Of a stretch of DNA of 64,000 bases, positions 29,113 through 42,490 are shown piece by piece. The DNA lies in the NCBI RefSeq assembly GCF_002006995.1, contig NZ_MRUL01000008.1:62001-126000 (forward strand). The letters are read 5' to 3'. The translations under genes and the position numbers were made by a program. Origin of the DNA: Izhakiella australiensis. GTDB taxonomy: Bacteria > Pseudomonadota > Gammaproteobacteria > Enterobacterales > Enterobacteriaceae. The notes beneath the pieces are model-generated. The model made no database searches. It had not been told where the DNA came from and worked only from the letters and a program-made list of their open reading frames with translations. The stretch's first letter is position 1, and the number at the start of each line of letters is the position of its first letter.

Positions 29113-29477
29113 AAAAACCGGCGTTCGATCTTTCACCAGCTCGGAAACGGCGCAAAGATCCCGCCGCGTTTACAAAACGATAATACCGTTGATATTGTAA
29201 TTATTTATTTATTATTCAGGTGGTTGTGTTTATGTTTTGTGCGGTATCTTCCAGAGTAAAAGAAAGTTTTCCCCATGTGTTAAGTCAGTTCTTCACAAAG
29301 ATATACACAGAAAAAGTGCATAACCGCGCTTTTACGATCGGCATATTGTTTATAACTTGGTTTTTAATTACGAGTTATCCAAAAGTTAGCTGTATCACAC
29401 CGCTGTAAGCAGTGGTTTACCGCCCCTTAGGAGTGTGAAACAATCAGCGTATCCAGATATTAGTTTGAGGTAGTCCA

Positions 29478-30002
29478 GTGATCGATGATGATGGCTACCG
29501 CCCGAATGTTGGTATTGTTATCTGTAATCGACAGGGACAAGTGTTATGGGCCAGACGCTTTGGTCAGCACTCCTGGCAATTTCCTCAGGGAGGTATCAAC
29601 CCTGGTGAAAGCGCTGAGCAGGCGATGTACCGGGAGCTGTTTGAGGAAGTGGGTTTGCACCGCAAGGATGTGCGGGTGCTGGCGTCAACCCGTAACTGGT
29701 TACGATACAAGCTGCCAAAACGTTTGGTGCGTTGGGATACAAAGCCGGTATGTATCGGCCAAAAGCAAAAGTGGTTTCTTCTTCAGTTGATGTGCAATGA
29801 CGCAGATATCAATATGCAGACCAGTAGTACGCCGGAGTTCGATGGCTGGCGCTGGGTCAGCTTCTGGTATCCGGTTCGCCAGGTTGTCTCATTTAAGCGC
29901 GATGTTTATCGTCGGGTGATGAAAGAGTTTGCCAGTGCCGTTATGCCTTTACAGGAGACGCCGCCACCGAGACAGCCCGTTAATCGACGCAAGAGAGGAT
30001 AA
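29478..30002 (+). CDS. rppH: RppH, RNA pyrophosphohydrolase
   Basis: A 174-residue Nudix enzyme that strips the 5' diphosphate from mRNA and so opens it to RNase E. The Nudix box is [22 protein letters not shown] (residues 37-58; its REFEEVG-type acids bind metal). It closely matches E. coli RppH (176), with the same basic tail. The start is GTG at 29478, with GAGG about 9 bases upstream and the family N-terminus [12 protein letters not shown]. ptsP follows after 12 bases. Confidence 0.97.
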   Translation: MIDDDGYRPNVGIVICNRQGQVLWARRFGQHSWQFPQGGINPGESAEQAMYRELFEEVGLHRKDVRVLASTRNWLRYKLPKRLVRWDTKPVCIGQKQKWFLLQLMCNDADINMQTSSTPEFDGWRWVSFWYPVRQVVSFKRDVYRRVMKEFASAVMPLQETPPPRQPVNRRKRG

Positions 30003-30014
30003 GCCACGCAAATT

Positions 30015-32261
30015 ATGCTCACTCAGTTGCGCGAAATCGTTGAAAAAGTGGCAGCCGTGTCGCGCTTGAATGAGGCGCTGGAGATTTTAGTTAATGAAAT
30101 CTGCCTGGCTATGGACACTGAGGTTTGTTCCGTCTACCTGGCGGATCACGAACGTCGCTGCTATTACCTGATGGCGACCCGGGGGCTTAAAAAGCCCAAG
30201 GGTCGCACCGTTGCTCTCGCGTTTGATGAAGGCGTCGTCGGTCTGGTTGGGCGTCTTGCGGAGCCGATAAACCTGGCGGACGCGCAAAAACACCCCAGCT
30301 TTAAATATATCCCTTCAGTAAAAGAAGAGCAGTTCCGTTCGTTTCTCGGCGTGCCGATCATTAGCCGTCGTCAGCTGATGGGCGTGCTGGTGGTGCAGCA
30401 GCGTGAGCATCGCCAGTTCGATGAAAGCGAAGAGTCATTTCTGGTCACGCTGGCGACGCAGATGGCCGCTATCCTGTCGCAGTCCCAGCTGGCCGCGCTG
30501 TTTGGGCAGTACCGGCAGACGCGAATTAAAGCGCTGGCAGCCGCCCCGGGCGTGGCGGTTGCTGAGGGCTGGGTCGATAGCATTCAGCCTTCGCTGGAGA
30601 GCGTTTCAGCGGCGTCCACCCTCGACGTGCAGCGCGAGCGCGAGCGGCTTTCGCTGGCGATCGCCGAGGCTGCAAGTGAATTCAGGCGCTTCAGTAAAAG
30701 ATTCAGCGCCAGCGTGCAGCAGGAAAGCGCCGCCATTTTCGATCTTTACTCCCACCTGTTGAGCGATGCCCGGCTTAAAAAAGATCTGTTCAGCGCGGTC
30801 GATCAGGGATCGGTGGCCGAATGGGCAGTGAAAAAGGTTATCGAAAAGTTCGCCGCCCAGTTTGCCAGCCTGCAGGATAGCTATTTGCGTGAGCGTGCTG
30901 GCGACCTGAGGGTGCTGGGGCAGCGTCTGCTTTTTCATCTCGATGATTCAATGCAGGGGGCCTACGCATGGCCGGAAAAATTTATTCTGGTGGCCGACGA
31001 GCTAACGGCCACTACCCTGGCAGAGGTGCCTCACGAGCGCCTGGCGGGGGTGGTGGTTCGCGACGGCGCATCTAACTCCCACGCGGCGATTCTGGTGCGG
31101 GCGATGGGGATCCCGACGGTGATGGGCGCGGATATTCAGCCGCCGCAGCTGAAAGGGCGTCTGCTGATCGTCGATGGCTATCGCGGCGAGGTACTTATCG
31201 ATCCTGAATCCGTGCTGGTTCAGGAATATCAGCGTTTAATCAGCCAGGAAAACGAGCTGAGCAAAATGGCTGAAGGGGTAGTTGAGCTACCCGGTAAGTT
31301 GAAAAGCGGTGAGCCGGTGAAGGTAATGCTGAATGCCGGCCTCAGCGCGGAACATGAAAAATCGATCGGCAACTGGGTCGATGGCATTGGCCTGTATCGC
31401 ACTGAAATACCGTTTATGCTGCAAAGCGGCTTTCCCTCTGAAGAGGAGCAGGTGGCGCAGTATCAGGGTATGTTGCAGCTTTTTCTGGATAAGCCAGTTA
31501 CGCTGCGCACCCTTGATATCGGTGCCGACAAACAGCTGCCCTATATGCCGATCAGCGAAGAGAATCCCTGCCTCGGCTGGCGTGGTATCCGTCTGACGCT
31601 TGACCAGCCGGAGATCTTTCTTATTCAGGTGCGTGCCATGCTGCATGCTAACGTCGCCAGCAATAATCTCAGTATTCTGCTGCCGATGATTACCAGCATT
31701 GATGAGATCGACGAAGCTCGCCGCCTGATTGACAGGGCGGGGCAGGAAGTAGAAGAAATGCTCGGCTACGCCATCCCGCGGCCGCGTATTGGTGTGATGA
31801 TTGAAGTGCCCTCAATGCTTTTCATGCTGCAGCACCTGCGCCAGCGCGTCGATTTTGTCTCCGTCGGCACCAACGATCTTACGCAGTATCTGCTGGCGGT
31901 CGATCGTAATAACACGCGGGTAGCTAACCTGTATGACAGCCTGCATCCCTCTTTGCTGCGCGCCCTGCAAATGATCGCTATCGAAGCGAAGCGTGCTGAC
32001 ATTGAACTTTGCCTGTGCGGCGAGATGGCCGGCGACCCGATGAGCGTCGTGTTGCTGATAGGCATGGGGTACTACCATCTGAGCATGAACGGCCGCAACG
32101 TTCCGCGCGTGAAATACCTGCTGCGCCACATTGATGCGCTGGAAGCGCAAAACCTTGCTGAGCGTGGGCTACAGGCGCAGCTAACCTCGGAAGTCCGCCA
32201 GCTCGTTTCGTCTTTTATGGAGAGCAAAGGGCTGGGCGGGCTGGTGCGCGGCGGGCGTTGA
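30015..32261 (+). CDS. ptsP: PtsP, enzyme I of the nitrogen phosphotransferase system
   Basis: A 748-residue protein, the same length as E. coli EI-Ntr. It takes phosphate from PEP and passes it to NPr and then PtsN, a regulatory chain tied to nitrogen, potassium and cell-envelope control. The N-terminal GAF domain covers about 1-165, the phospho-histidine is H356 in GASNSHAAI, and the PEP-binding C-terminal part has GLYRTEIPF, EENPCLGWRGIR, VGTNDLTQY and CGEMAGDP. It is in an operon with rppH. Confidence 0.97.
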   Translation: MLTQLREIVEKVAAVSRLNEALEILVNEICLAMDTEVCSVYLADHERRCYYLMATRGLKKPKGRTVALAFDEGVVGLVGRLAEPINLADAQKHPSFKYIPSVKEEQFRSFLGVPIISRRQLMGVLVVQQREHRQFDESEESFLVTLATQMAAILSQSQLAALFGQYRQTRIKALAAAPGVAVAEGWVDSIQPSLESVSAASTLDVQRERERLSLAIAEAASEFRRFSKRFSASVQQESAAIFDLYSHLLSDARLKKDLFSAVDQGSVAEWAVKKVIEKFAAQFASLQDSYLRERAGDLRVLGQRLLFHLDDSMQGAYAWPEKFILVADELTATTLAEVPHERLAGVVVRDGASNSHAAILVRAMGIPTVMGADIQPPQLKGRLLIVDGYRGEVLIDPESVLVQEYQRLISQENELSKMAEGVVELPGKLKSGEPVKVMLNAGLSAEHEKSIGNWVDGIGLYRTEIPFMLQSGFPSEEEQVAQYQGMLQLFLDKPVTLRTLDIGADKQLPYMPISEENPCLGWRGIRLTLDQPEIFLIQVRAMLHANVASNNLSILLPMITSIDEIDEARRLIDRAGQEVEEMLGYAIPRPRIGVMIEVPSMLFMLQHLRQRVDFVSVGTNDLTQYLLAVDRNNTRVANLYDSLHPSLLRALQMIAIEAKRADIELCLCGEMAGDPMSVVLLIGMGYYHLSMNGRNVPRVKYLLRHIDALEAQNLAERGLQAQLTSEVRQLVSSFMESKGLGGLVRGGR

Positions 32262-32402
32262 TGCTGCTACGACAGGTTACAAAGTTTACAATTACAGCGT
32301 AACGCCTGTGGTATTATCTGGCAGCTTATTTAACCCGGCGCCTGGCGTCGGGCAATCTCTGTTGCAGCCCGTGAATTGGGCTGACGTTGATAATGGTGAA
32401 AG
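32262..32402. other. ptsP-lgt spacer with hairpins
   Basis: The 141 bases hold two short inverted repeats, CCCG/CGGG at 32334-32352 and AGCCC/GGGCT at 32366-32382, without a T-tract. They may be a weak attenuator or RNA structure before lgt; AATGGTGAAAG precedes the lgt start. No gene is seen. Confidence 0.4.
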
Positions 32403-33293
32403 ATGAATAACGGTTATCTGGCCTTCCCAAAATTTGATCCGGTAATTTTTTCTATCGGGCCTGTTTCGCTTCACTGGTACGGCTTGATGTACCTGGTGGG
32501 GTTCGTTTTTGCTATGTGGCTGGCGGTGCGTCGCGCCAATAAACCCGGGAGCGGCTGGAAAAAGGAAGAGGTGGAAAATCTGCTGTATGCGGGTTTTCTG
32601 GGCGTGTTCCTGGGGGGCCGCATTGGCTACGTGCTGTTTTATAATCTGCCGTTATTCCTTGAAAACCCGCTTTACCTGTTTAAAGTCTGGGACGGCGGCA
32701 TGTCGTTCCACGGTGGGCTAATCGGCGTTATTTGCGTGATGCTGTGGTTCGCCCGTCGCACGAAGCGTACCTTTTTTCAGGTGGCCGATTTTATTGCGCC
32801 GCTGATCCCCTTTGGCCTTGGCGCCGGACGACTGGGCAACTTTATTAACGGCGAACTTTGGGGCCGCGTCGATCCTAAGCTGCCGTGGGCAATGCTGTTT
32901 CCCGGTTCACGCAGTGAGGATTTGGTGCTGGCGGCCAATAACGCGCAGTATCGGGCGCTGATGGCCAGCGATACCTACGGCGTGCTGCCGCGGCACCCAT
33001 CACAGCTTTACGAACTGGCACTGGAAGGCGTGGTGCTGTTTATTATTCTTAATCTGTTTATCCGTAAGCCACGCCCGGTTGGCAGCGTCTCCGGTCTGTT
33101 CCTGTTCTGCTACGGCTGCTTCCGCTTTATCGTTGAGTATTTCCGTCAGCCGGACCAGCAGCTGGGCCTGTTCCTGGATAACTATATCTCGATGGGACAG
33201 ATTCTCTCCTTGCCGATGATTTTTGCCGGCCTGATTATTTTTATCTGGGCTTATCGTCGTCATCCTGACGCGCAGCTGGGTGAACAGAAATGA
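32403..33293 (+). CDS. lgt: Lgt, prolipoprotein diacylglyceryl transferase
   Basis: A 296-residue inner-membrane enzyme (E. coli 291) that adds diacylglycerol to the lipobox cysteine, the first step of lipoprotein maturation. Seven membrane helices are visible, with the family motif [11 protein letters not shown], the essential FHGGLIG (near 102) and the Lgt signature [16 protein letters not shown] (about 140-155). It overlaps thyA by 4 bases (ATGA), as in E. coli. It would process the lipoproteins ygdR and the small one at 41.7 kb. Confidence 0.97.
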   Translation: MNNGYLAFPKFDPVIFSIGPVSLHWYGLMYLVGFVFAMWLAVRRANKPGSGWKKEEVENLLYAGFLGVFLGGRIGYVLFYNLPLFLENPLYLFKVWDGGMSFHGGLIGVICVMLWFARRTKRTFFQVADFIAPLIPFGLGAGRLGNFINGELWGRVDPKLPWAMLFPGSRSEDLVLAANNAQYRALMASDTYGVLPRHPSQLYELALEGVVLFIILNLFIRKPRPVGSVSGLFLFCYGCFRFIVEYFRQPDQQLGLFLDNYISMGQILSLPMIFAGLIIFIWAYRRHPDAQLGEQK

Positions 33294-34084
33294 AGCAATA
33301 TCAGGCATTAATGCAGTACGTGCTGGAGCAGGGCACGGCAAAAAACGATCGTACCGGTACAGGCACCCTGTCGGTATTCGGTTACCAGATGCGCTTTAAT
33401 TTGCGCGATGGTTTTCCGCTGGTGACCACCAAGAAATGCCATTTGCGTTCGATTATTCATGAGCTGCTGTGGTTTCTGAATGGTGACACCAATATCGGCT
33501 ACCTGAAGGACAATAAGGTTTCCATCTGGGACGAGTGGGCCGATGAAAACGGCGACCTTGGCCCGGTTTATGGTAAACAGTGGCGTAGCTGGGGTGCGCC
33601 GGACGGACGGCAAATCGATCAGCTAAGCAACGTTATTGAGCAGCTGCGCCAGGATCCCGATTCGCGACGCATCATCGTTTCAGCCTGGAACGTTGGTGAG
33701 CTGGATCAAATGGCGCTGGCGCCCTGCCACGCTTTTTTCCAGTTTTATGTCGCTGACGGTAAGCTTTCCTGCCAGCTTTATCAGCGTTCATGCGATATCT
33801 TCCTCGGTTTGCCGTTTAATATCGCCAGCTATGCGCTACTGGTGCATATGGTTGCCCAGCAGTGCGATCTTGAGGTCGGGGATTTTGTCTGGACCGGTGG
33901 CGATACCCACCTTTACAGCAATCATCTTGAGCAAACACGTTTGCAGCTGGGCCGTGAGCCACGGTCACTGCCAACGCTGCGCATCAAGCGCAAGCCGCAG
34001 TCGCTGTTTGATTATCATTTTGATGACTTTGAGATTGAAGGCTACGATCCGCATCCGGCGATTAAAGCACCGGTTGCGGTGTAA
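33290..34084 (+). CDS. thyA: Thymidylate synthase
   Basis: A 264-residue enzyme, the same length as in E. coli. It methylates dUMP to dTMP with methylene-tetrahydrofolate. The nucleophile is C146 in [13 protein letters not shown]21 and R126-127 are in RTGTG and DSRRII, and DVFLG-type folate residues occur in [11 protein letters not shown]. It overlaps the lgt stop (ATGA), so translation is coupled. A strong hairpin follows. Confidence 0.98.
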   Translation: MKQYQALMQYVLEQGTAKNDRTGTGTLSVFGYQMRFNLRDGFPLVTTKKCHLRSIIHELLWFLNGDTNIGYLKDNKVSIWDEWADENGDLGPVYGKQWRSWGAPDGRQIDQLSNVIEQLRQDPDSRRIIVSAWNVGELDQMALAPCHAFFQFYVADGKLSCQLYQRSCDIFLGLPFNIASYALLVHMVAQQCDLEVGDFVWTGGDTHLYSNHLEQTRLQLGREPRSLPTLRIKRKPQSLFDYHFDDFEIEGYDPHPAIKAPVAV

Positions 34085-34111
34085 AAGCTGAGCAGGTTTA
34101 ACGCACCATAA

Positions 34112-34138
34112 AAACCCCGGCCATTAGCGCCGGGGTTT
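34112..34138. terminator. Bidirectional terminator after thyA
   Basis: A 10-bp perfect stem, AAACCCCGGC with GCCGGGGTTT around a 7-base loop. The A-run before and the T-run in the stem end allow termination in both directions, for thyA and for the convergent DUF2076 gene. Confidence 0.85.
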
Positions 34139-34173
34139 GTCGTTTCAGGCCTGGCCAGATGAGCTGATGGCGG

Positions 34174-34905
34174 TCAGACAAAGCTGTCATCATCGAAATC
34201 GTTGCCATAGTCGTTATCGAAACCGTTGTCATCGCCAAATCCGCTATCGTTAGCGAATCCGTTATCGTTAGCAAATCCGTTGGCGTTAGCCGGATCATAG
34301 CTGGCGTTCTGCCAGTCTGCGCCCTGGCCCTGGTCGAGAAAGCTGGTATCAGCCGCGTTAAAATCCTGCTGAGGTAGCGGTGGCTCATTAATGATATTCA
34401 CGATCTCCTGCGGCTGCGAATGATGGAACATGCTGGTCAGCATGTCGGCCATCACCACCCCGCCGGCGACGCCGGCGGCGGTTTGCAGCGCACCGCCCAA
34501 AAAGCCAGTCCCACGCGGGGCGGCCTGAGCAGGCTGCGGCGGCGGATTATAAGCTGATTGCTGTTGCTGTTGGGCGGCCCATGCCGGCGGCGCAGAGGAC
34601 GCATTCTGGCGATTGCCGGCGCCAAACAGGCCAGACAAAAAGCCGCCGCTTTGCTGCGGTCGGGCCTGAGCCTGTTGAGCCTGGGCAAGCTGCGCTTCCA
34701 GCTCGGCAACGCGTCCATTGAGCTGCTTCATTGCCGCTTCCTGAATAATAAGCGCCTGCGCCATATAGTAAGGCGCTGCCGGAACCTGCTGAGCATGCTG
34801 TTCAATCAGCTGCTCTGCCGCTGCATCGCGCGGGCTGGACTGTGCCGCCGCTTGCTTAATACGGGTAAAAAGGCTCTCGATCAACTGCTGTTCGTTGCTC
34901 TGCAT
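34174..34905 (-). CDS. DUF2076-family protein with a Gly/Asn/Asp repeat tail
   Basis: A 243-residue protein of the enterobacterial DUF2076 type, whose role is unknown. The N-terminal helical part (LIESLFTRIKQAA, APYYMAQALIIQE, then a coiled coil ELEAQLAQAQQAQ) is followed by a Gln/Pro/Ala-rich linker, a glycine helix (GFLGGALQTAAGVAGGV) and an acidic tail of NGFAND-type repeats. No signal peptide is present. The ATG at 34905 has GGAGG upstream; the ATG 7 codons earlier does not. It converges with thyA and is divergent from aroL. Confidence 0.85.
   Translation of the reverse strand: MQSNEQQLIESLFTRIKQAAAQSSPRDAAAEQLIEQHAQQVPAAPYYMAQALIIQEAAMKQLNGRVAELEAQLAQAQQAQARPQQSGGFLSGLFGAGNRQNASSAPPAWAAQQQQQSAYNPPPQPAQAAPRGTGFLGGALQTAAGVAGGVVMADMLTSMFHHSQPQEIVNIINEPPLPQQDFNAADTSFLDQGQGADWQNASYDPANANGFANDNGFANDSGFGDDNGFDNDYGNDFDDDSFV
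34205..34294 (-). repeat. 18-bp tandem repeat in the DUF2076 gene tail
   Basis: Imperfect 18-bp units lie head to tail, best seen at 34223-34240, 34241-34258, 34259-34276 and 34277-34294, for example CCGTTATCGTTAGCAAAT. Each encodes six residues of the (N/D)GF(A/G)(N/D)(D) type. Such repeats change length easily by slippage. Confidence 0.8.
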
Positions 34906-35085
34906 ATAAACCTCCGGGTCAGGCATTAAGCATCCTATTTTCAGTATGGCGTGAAGAAAGTAAATTGTCGGCGCGTAAGCAAATGTTGCACTGCCGTTTC
35001 ACCATTAATATCGCCGTTGTAAAGTTAATTGAACGCGTATTGATGACTGTTTTTAAACATGTTTTTTTAAGCTCTGGCGACAGAT

Positions 35086-35103
35086 TGTAAAACTATCGTT
35101 ACT
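35086..35103 (+). promoter_or_regulatory. Possible TyrR box before aroL
   Basis: TGTAAA, six bases, GTTACT compares with the TyrR consensus TGTAAA-N6-TTTACA: the left half is perfect, the right half matches four of six. It lies about 92 bases before aroL, which TyrR controls in E. coli. The palindrome TGTTTTTAAACA at about 35048-35059 is nearby. Weak on sequence alone. Confidence 0.4.
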
Positions 35104-35194
35104 GGTGGTGATGCGTAAGAAATATCGGTATCATGCGACGCTCTTATGGCGGCTGTAACAGCATCATCGTTTTGAAATACAGGAAGTCACGATC

Positions 35195-35719
35195 ATGACC
35201 TCACCCATTTATCTTATCGGCGCCCGCGGCTGCGGCAAGACAACGGTAGGGCAGGCTCTGGCAACGGCGCTGGGGTATGCTTTTGTCGATACCGACCATC
35301 ATCTGCAACACGTCACGCAGCGCAGCGTTGCGGAAACCGTTGCGGCTGAGGGATGGCAGGGGTTTCGTCTGCGGGAGAGTGAATCGCTGATAGCGGTGAG
35401 CGCCCCCTCGACGGTGGTCGCCACTGGCGGCGGCATGGTGCTGGCAGAGCGCAATCGCCATTTTATGCGCCAGTCAGGAACGGTGGTGTATCTTAATGCG
35501 GGGGCGGGAACGCTGGCCGCGCGGTTGCAGGCCTTCCCGCATGATGCGCAGCGTCCGACGCTGACCGGGCGTCCCATCGCTGAAGAGATTGAGCAGGTTC
35601 TGACCGAGCGCGACGCGTTGTACCAGCAAACGGCGCATCATGTGATTGATGCCAGTCATCCACCGGAAAAGGTGGTACAGCAAATTCTGGATGCGCTGTC
35701 ACCGGCGCGGGCGGTCTGA
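35195..35719 (+). CDS. aroL: AroL, shikimate kinase II
   Basis: A 174-residue kinase, the same length as E. coli AroL. It phosphorylates shikimate at O3 in the path to chorismate. The Walker A loop is GARGCGKTT (residues 9-17), the shikimate residues are DTD near 32-34 and GFRLRE near 56-61, ATGGGMVL holds the G-G-G motif near 78-80, and RPTLTGRP is the lid. AGGAAG precedes the ATG. The following yaiA and aroM give the E. coli order aroL-yaiA-aroM. Confidence 0.96.
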   Translation: MTSPIYLIGARGCGKTTVGQALATALGYAFVDTDHHLQHVTQRSVAETVAAEGWQGFRLRESESLIAVSAPSTVVATGGGMVLAERNRHFMRQSGTVVYLNAGAGTLAARLQAFPHDAQRPTLTGRPIAEEIEQVLTERDALYQQTAHHVIDASHPPEKVVQQILDALSPARAV

Positions 35720-35857
35720 CTCGGCAGCGTTGCTGCGCCAGGAAAATTCCGCTCAGGGATTCAACGTTCTCTCATTGTCTATACTTATTCTCTGCGCCAC
35801 CGAAGTGTTGACACTTTTGTGAAGCAAGCAGATGAAACTAATCGAGAGGAGAGACAT

Positions 35858-36049
35858 ATGCCGGGCAGACCCCCTTACCCCCGTGAAGCGCGCATAGTAC
35901 CCGTTGAGAAGGGGCCGCCGGGTAAAACGGTAACCTGGTATGAGCTGCGAGCGGATCATCCGAAACCGGATTCCTTGATCAGCGAACATGAAACAGAGCG
36001 GGAAGCGCAGGACGCCAAAGATCGCTACGAAGACGCCGATAAAATCTGA
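35858..36049 (+). CDS. yaiA: YaiA, small conserved protein of the aroL cluster
   Basis: A 63-residue protein, the same length as E. coli YaiA and clearly alike (PPYPREA...[21 protein letters not shown]). Its function is not known. The frame opens 13 codons earlier, but the ATG at 35858 has GAGAGGAGAG upstream. It lies between aroL and aroM, as in E. coli. Confidence 0.95.
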   Translation: MPGRPPYPREARIVPVEKGPPGKTVTWYELRADHPKPDSLISEHETEREAQDAKDRYEDADKI

Positions 36050-36253
36050 TTTCGTATGGCAGGGATGCCAGTAATAAAATTTTTTTCATCACAATTATCC
36101 ACTAACCCACTGAAACGCTTTTCATCCCCCCTTGTTGCTCCACCGCTGGGCGGTCTGTAGCGCTGCCGGCATAGCAGGACGTGCTACGCTTGATCATTAC
36201 CCTTTAACGTCAGCGCCCGTGCTGGTCTGCATGATGAAACAGCGGATATTGTC

Positions 36254-36931
36254 ATGACACAACAACTGATAACGCTTGGTCTGGGCGCGGAGCCAGCCAG
36301 TGATATTCATCCGCTGCTGCTGGAGTACCTGCCTGAGATTTCAATCCGCCATGTCAGCCTGCTGGACGGCCTGAGTGAAAGTGCAATCGAACAGCGTTAT
36401 GCCGCCGCTGAGAGTGAACCGGTGATTTGCGTACGGGTAAACGTCAGTCGACTGGCGGTGCTTTCCGCTAAAAAGATCACCCACTTATTGCAGGAAAAAA
36501 TCACCACGCTGGAAGATGAGGGCGCAGAAACGATCCTGCTACTTTGCCATAGCTATCCGCTTAAGCTGGTTACCCGGCAGGCGATTGTGCTGGAACCCGA
36601 CCGCGTTCTTCCGCCGCTGGTAAAAGCCATCGTTGACGGGCATCAGGTTGGCATCGTTATATCTGATGAACTGCGTCTGGAACATCAGCAGAGTAAATGG
36701 CGCAGATTGAATAAGCGCCCCTGTTTTGCGGTGGCTAATCCCTGGCAAGACGACGAAGGCGTGCTGGCGGATGCGGCGCTATTGCTGCAAGAGCAGGGGG
36801 CGGATGTGGTGGTGCTCGACTGCCTTGGTTATCATCAGCAGCACCGTGATTTCCTGCAAAAACTGCTGGGAATACCGGTCCTGCTAACCAATACGCTGGT
36901 CGCAAAGCTGGCGGCCGAGCTGTTGAGCTGA
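36254..36931 (+). CDS. aroM: AroM family protein, function unknown
   Basis: A 225-residue protein of the AroM family (E. coli 225). It belongs to the Asp/Glu/hydantoin-racemase-like group; CHSYPL near 99 and LDCLGYHQQHR near 190 hold the two cysteines expected for such a fold. In E. coli it is in the TyrR-controlled aroL operon, but no reaction is known. A 204-base spacer separates it from yaiA, so co-transcription is not certain here. The ribosome binding site (GCGGAT) is weak. Confidence 0.94.
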   Translation: MTQQLITLGLGAEPASDIHPLLLEYLPEISIRHVSLLDGLSESAIEQRYAAAESEPVICVRVNVSRLAVLSAKKITHLLQEKITTLEDEGAETILLLCHSYPLKLVTRQAIVLEPDRVLPPLVKAIVDGHQVGIVISDELRLEHQQSKWRRLNKRPCFAVANPWQDDEGVLADAALLLQEQGADVVVLDCLGYHQQHRDFLQKLLGIPVLLTNTLVAKLAAELLS

Positions 36932-37134
36932 AATGTTGACCTCGTGACAGACCATGAAGTGCTGCAATAGGGTATTCGCGGTTTTTACTGGTCCTTTGTT
37001 TGGTTTAAAGTAAATAGCCAGCATAAAAAACTGAAGTTTAGCTGGGAACTTTTTTTGCAAATAATGCGGTCGCTAATCATTGTACACTTCAGGTTCCTAT
37101 TGATTTGTTCTGAAGCTGATTTCCCGCGCCCATT

Positions 37135-41507
<4,373 letters not shown>

Positions 41508-41664
41508 TCACCGCCGTATTGCAGCTTGCCGCCAGTTTTATAGCAGGGAAATGTTAAGCATGGTTACCTGCCATTAATAGCGCACGATCTCAGCGTATTC
41601 TGCATTGTAGCCGTCTGCCGCCCTCCCTACACTCAGCGCAACTTTTCCATTGAAGGTCATCAAT

Positions 41665-41799
41665 ATGCGTCGTGTATTAAAGGCGGTAGTTCTGGTTGCG
41701 TTGGTCAGCGCGTTAAGCGGCTGTATTTTCCCGCCTCCGGGCGGCGGAGGTCATGGTGGCCATGGTGGTCCGCACGGGTTCTTTATGGGGCCGCGCTAA
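41665..41799 (+). CDS. Tiny Gly/His-rich lipoprotein, 44 residues
   Basis: A short gene with a full lipoprotein signal peptide: MRRVLKAVVLVALVSALSGC, lipobox LSGC with C20. The mature part is only 25 residues and is rich in Gly, Pro and His (PPPGGGGHGGHGGPHG). AAGG lies about 10 bases before the ATG and a strong terminator follows, so it is probably a real single-gene unit. Histidine-glycine tails of this kind can bind metals, but no function is known to me. Confidence 0.75.
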   Translation: MRRVLKAVVLVALVSALSGCIFPPPGGGGHGGHGGPHGFFMGPR

Positions 41800-41861
41800 C
41801 CGCAATGACAAGCGCGGCGGCGGCGGCTTAAATTATTGCTCCGCACGCTGGCTTTCAGCTG

Positions 41862-41899
41862 TGCCGGCCGCCACGAATGTCGGGCTGCCGGCATTTTTT
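41862..41899 (+). terminator. Terminator after the small lipoprotein gene
   Basis: TGCCGGC with GCCGGCA around an 18-base loop, followed by six T, 62 bases after the stop codon. Confidence 0.75.
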
Positions 41900-41975
41900 A
41901 TCTGATTACCTTGCTAAATTGCCAATTCCAGCCTGCAATTAATATTGCTTTATCTCAATTACAGGAAAACATGTG

Positions 41976-42281
41976 ATGAAAATGCAAATACTGGCAATGG
42001 CCGCTCTGTGCGCGATGATGGCAGCAGGCAGCGCCGCAGCAGCGGAGAAATCCGCCCAGCAGGAAAAAATGACCCAGTGTAATTCCATGGCGTCGAAGCA
42101 ATCACTTAAAGGCGATGCCCGTAAAAGTTTTATGAGCGGCTGCCTGAAGAAAGACAGCAACATGGCTGGCATGACGCCGCAGCAAATGAAAATGAAAACC
42201 TGCAATAACGAAGCGGGCAAAAAAGCGCTTAAAGGCGATGCCCGTAAAACCTTTATGAGCAGTTGTCTGAAGAAAAGTTAA
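41976..42281 (+). CDS. psiF: PsiF-family periplasmic protein
   Basis: A 101-residue exported protein like E. coli PsiF (106), induced by phosphate starvation in E. coli. The signal peptide ends at about residue 22 (AAGSAAAA). The mature part is two tandem PsiF repeats, each with CNxxAxxKxLKGDARKxFM and a C-terminal SCLKK, giving four cysteines. The ATG at 41976 has AGGAA upstream; the GTG one codon before is less likely. In E. coli psiF follows phoA; phoA is not here and I see no Pho box. A 42291-42311 hairpin follows. Confidence 0.92.
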   Translation: MKMQILAMAALCAMMAAGSAAAAEKSAQQEKMTQCNSMASKQSLKGDARKSFMSGCLKKDSNMAGMTPQQMKMKTCNNEAGKKALKGDARKTFMSSCLKKS

Positions 42282-42363
42282 TTTTTCCATGGCCTGTCGT
42301 CCTGACAGGCCTGATTACCGTTGTGCAATGACAGGGATAGATGCCATCTAGCCGGGTTCTCTC

Positions 42364-42397
42364 AGGCGATTAATCATCAGGTTAATCGCCTTTTTTT
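42364..42397 (+). terminator. Strong terminator after psiF
   Basis: AGGCGATTAA with TTAATCGCCT around an 8-base loop, followed by seven T. It separates psiF from the Rieske/FAD gene. Confidence 0.88.
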
Positions 42398-42490
42398 ACC
42401 TCACTGATTGCGAGTAACCCCATAAATGCCAGGCTTAATAGTCAGCATAAGCATCTGGCGTAAAGCCGGGGAATAAAGAGGAGCAATATC

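Larger units (their letters stand above)
28794..29477. promoter_or_regulatory. mutH-rppH spacer, DARS2-like DnaA-reactivating locus
   Basis: This 684-base spacer is at the same place as E. coli DARS2, the sequence that exchanges ADP for ATP on DnaA. It holds two perfect DnaA boxes in opposite orientation: TTATCCACA at 28985-28993 and TGTGGATAA at 29104-29112. One-mismatch boxes are ATATACACA at 29301-29309 and TTATCCAAA at 29375-29383; TAACCCACA at 29005-29013 has two mismatches. TTGATA at 29189-29194 with a TAA 5 bases before is a near-IHF site. Long A/T stretches could be Fis or IHF regions. The rppH promoter is also here. No convincing ORF is present. Confidence 0.8.

Noticed and set aside
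29178..29194. Perfect IHF site in the DARS2-like spacer
   Set aside because: TAA and TTGATA are 5 bases apart where 4 are needed, so I kept it only as a near-match inside the region entry.
29220..29408. 62-residue frame in the DARS2-like spacer
   Set aside because: It runs across the DnaA-box region, has no ribosome binding site, and its sequence looks random.
41800..41975. Pho box upstream of psiF
   Set aside because: I found no CTGTCAT-type tandem repeats there; phosphate control is known from E. coli but not visible here.
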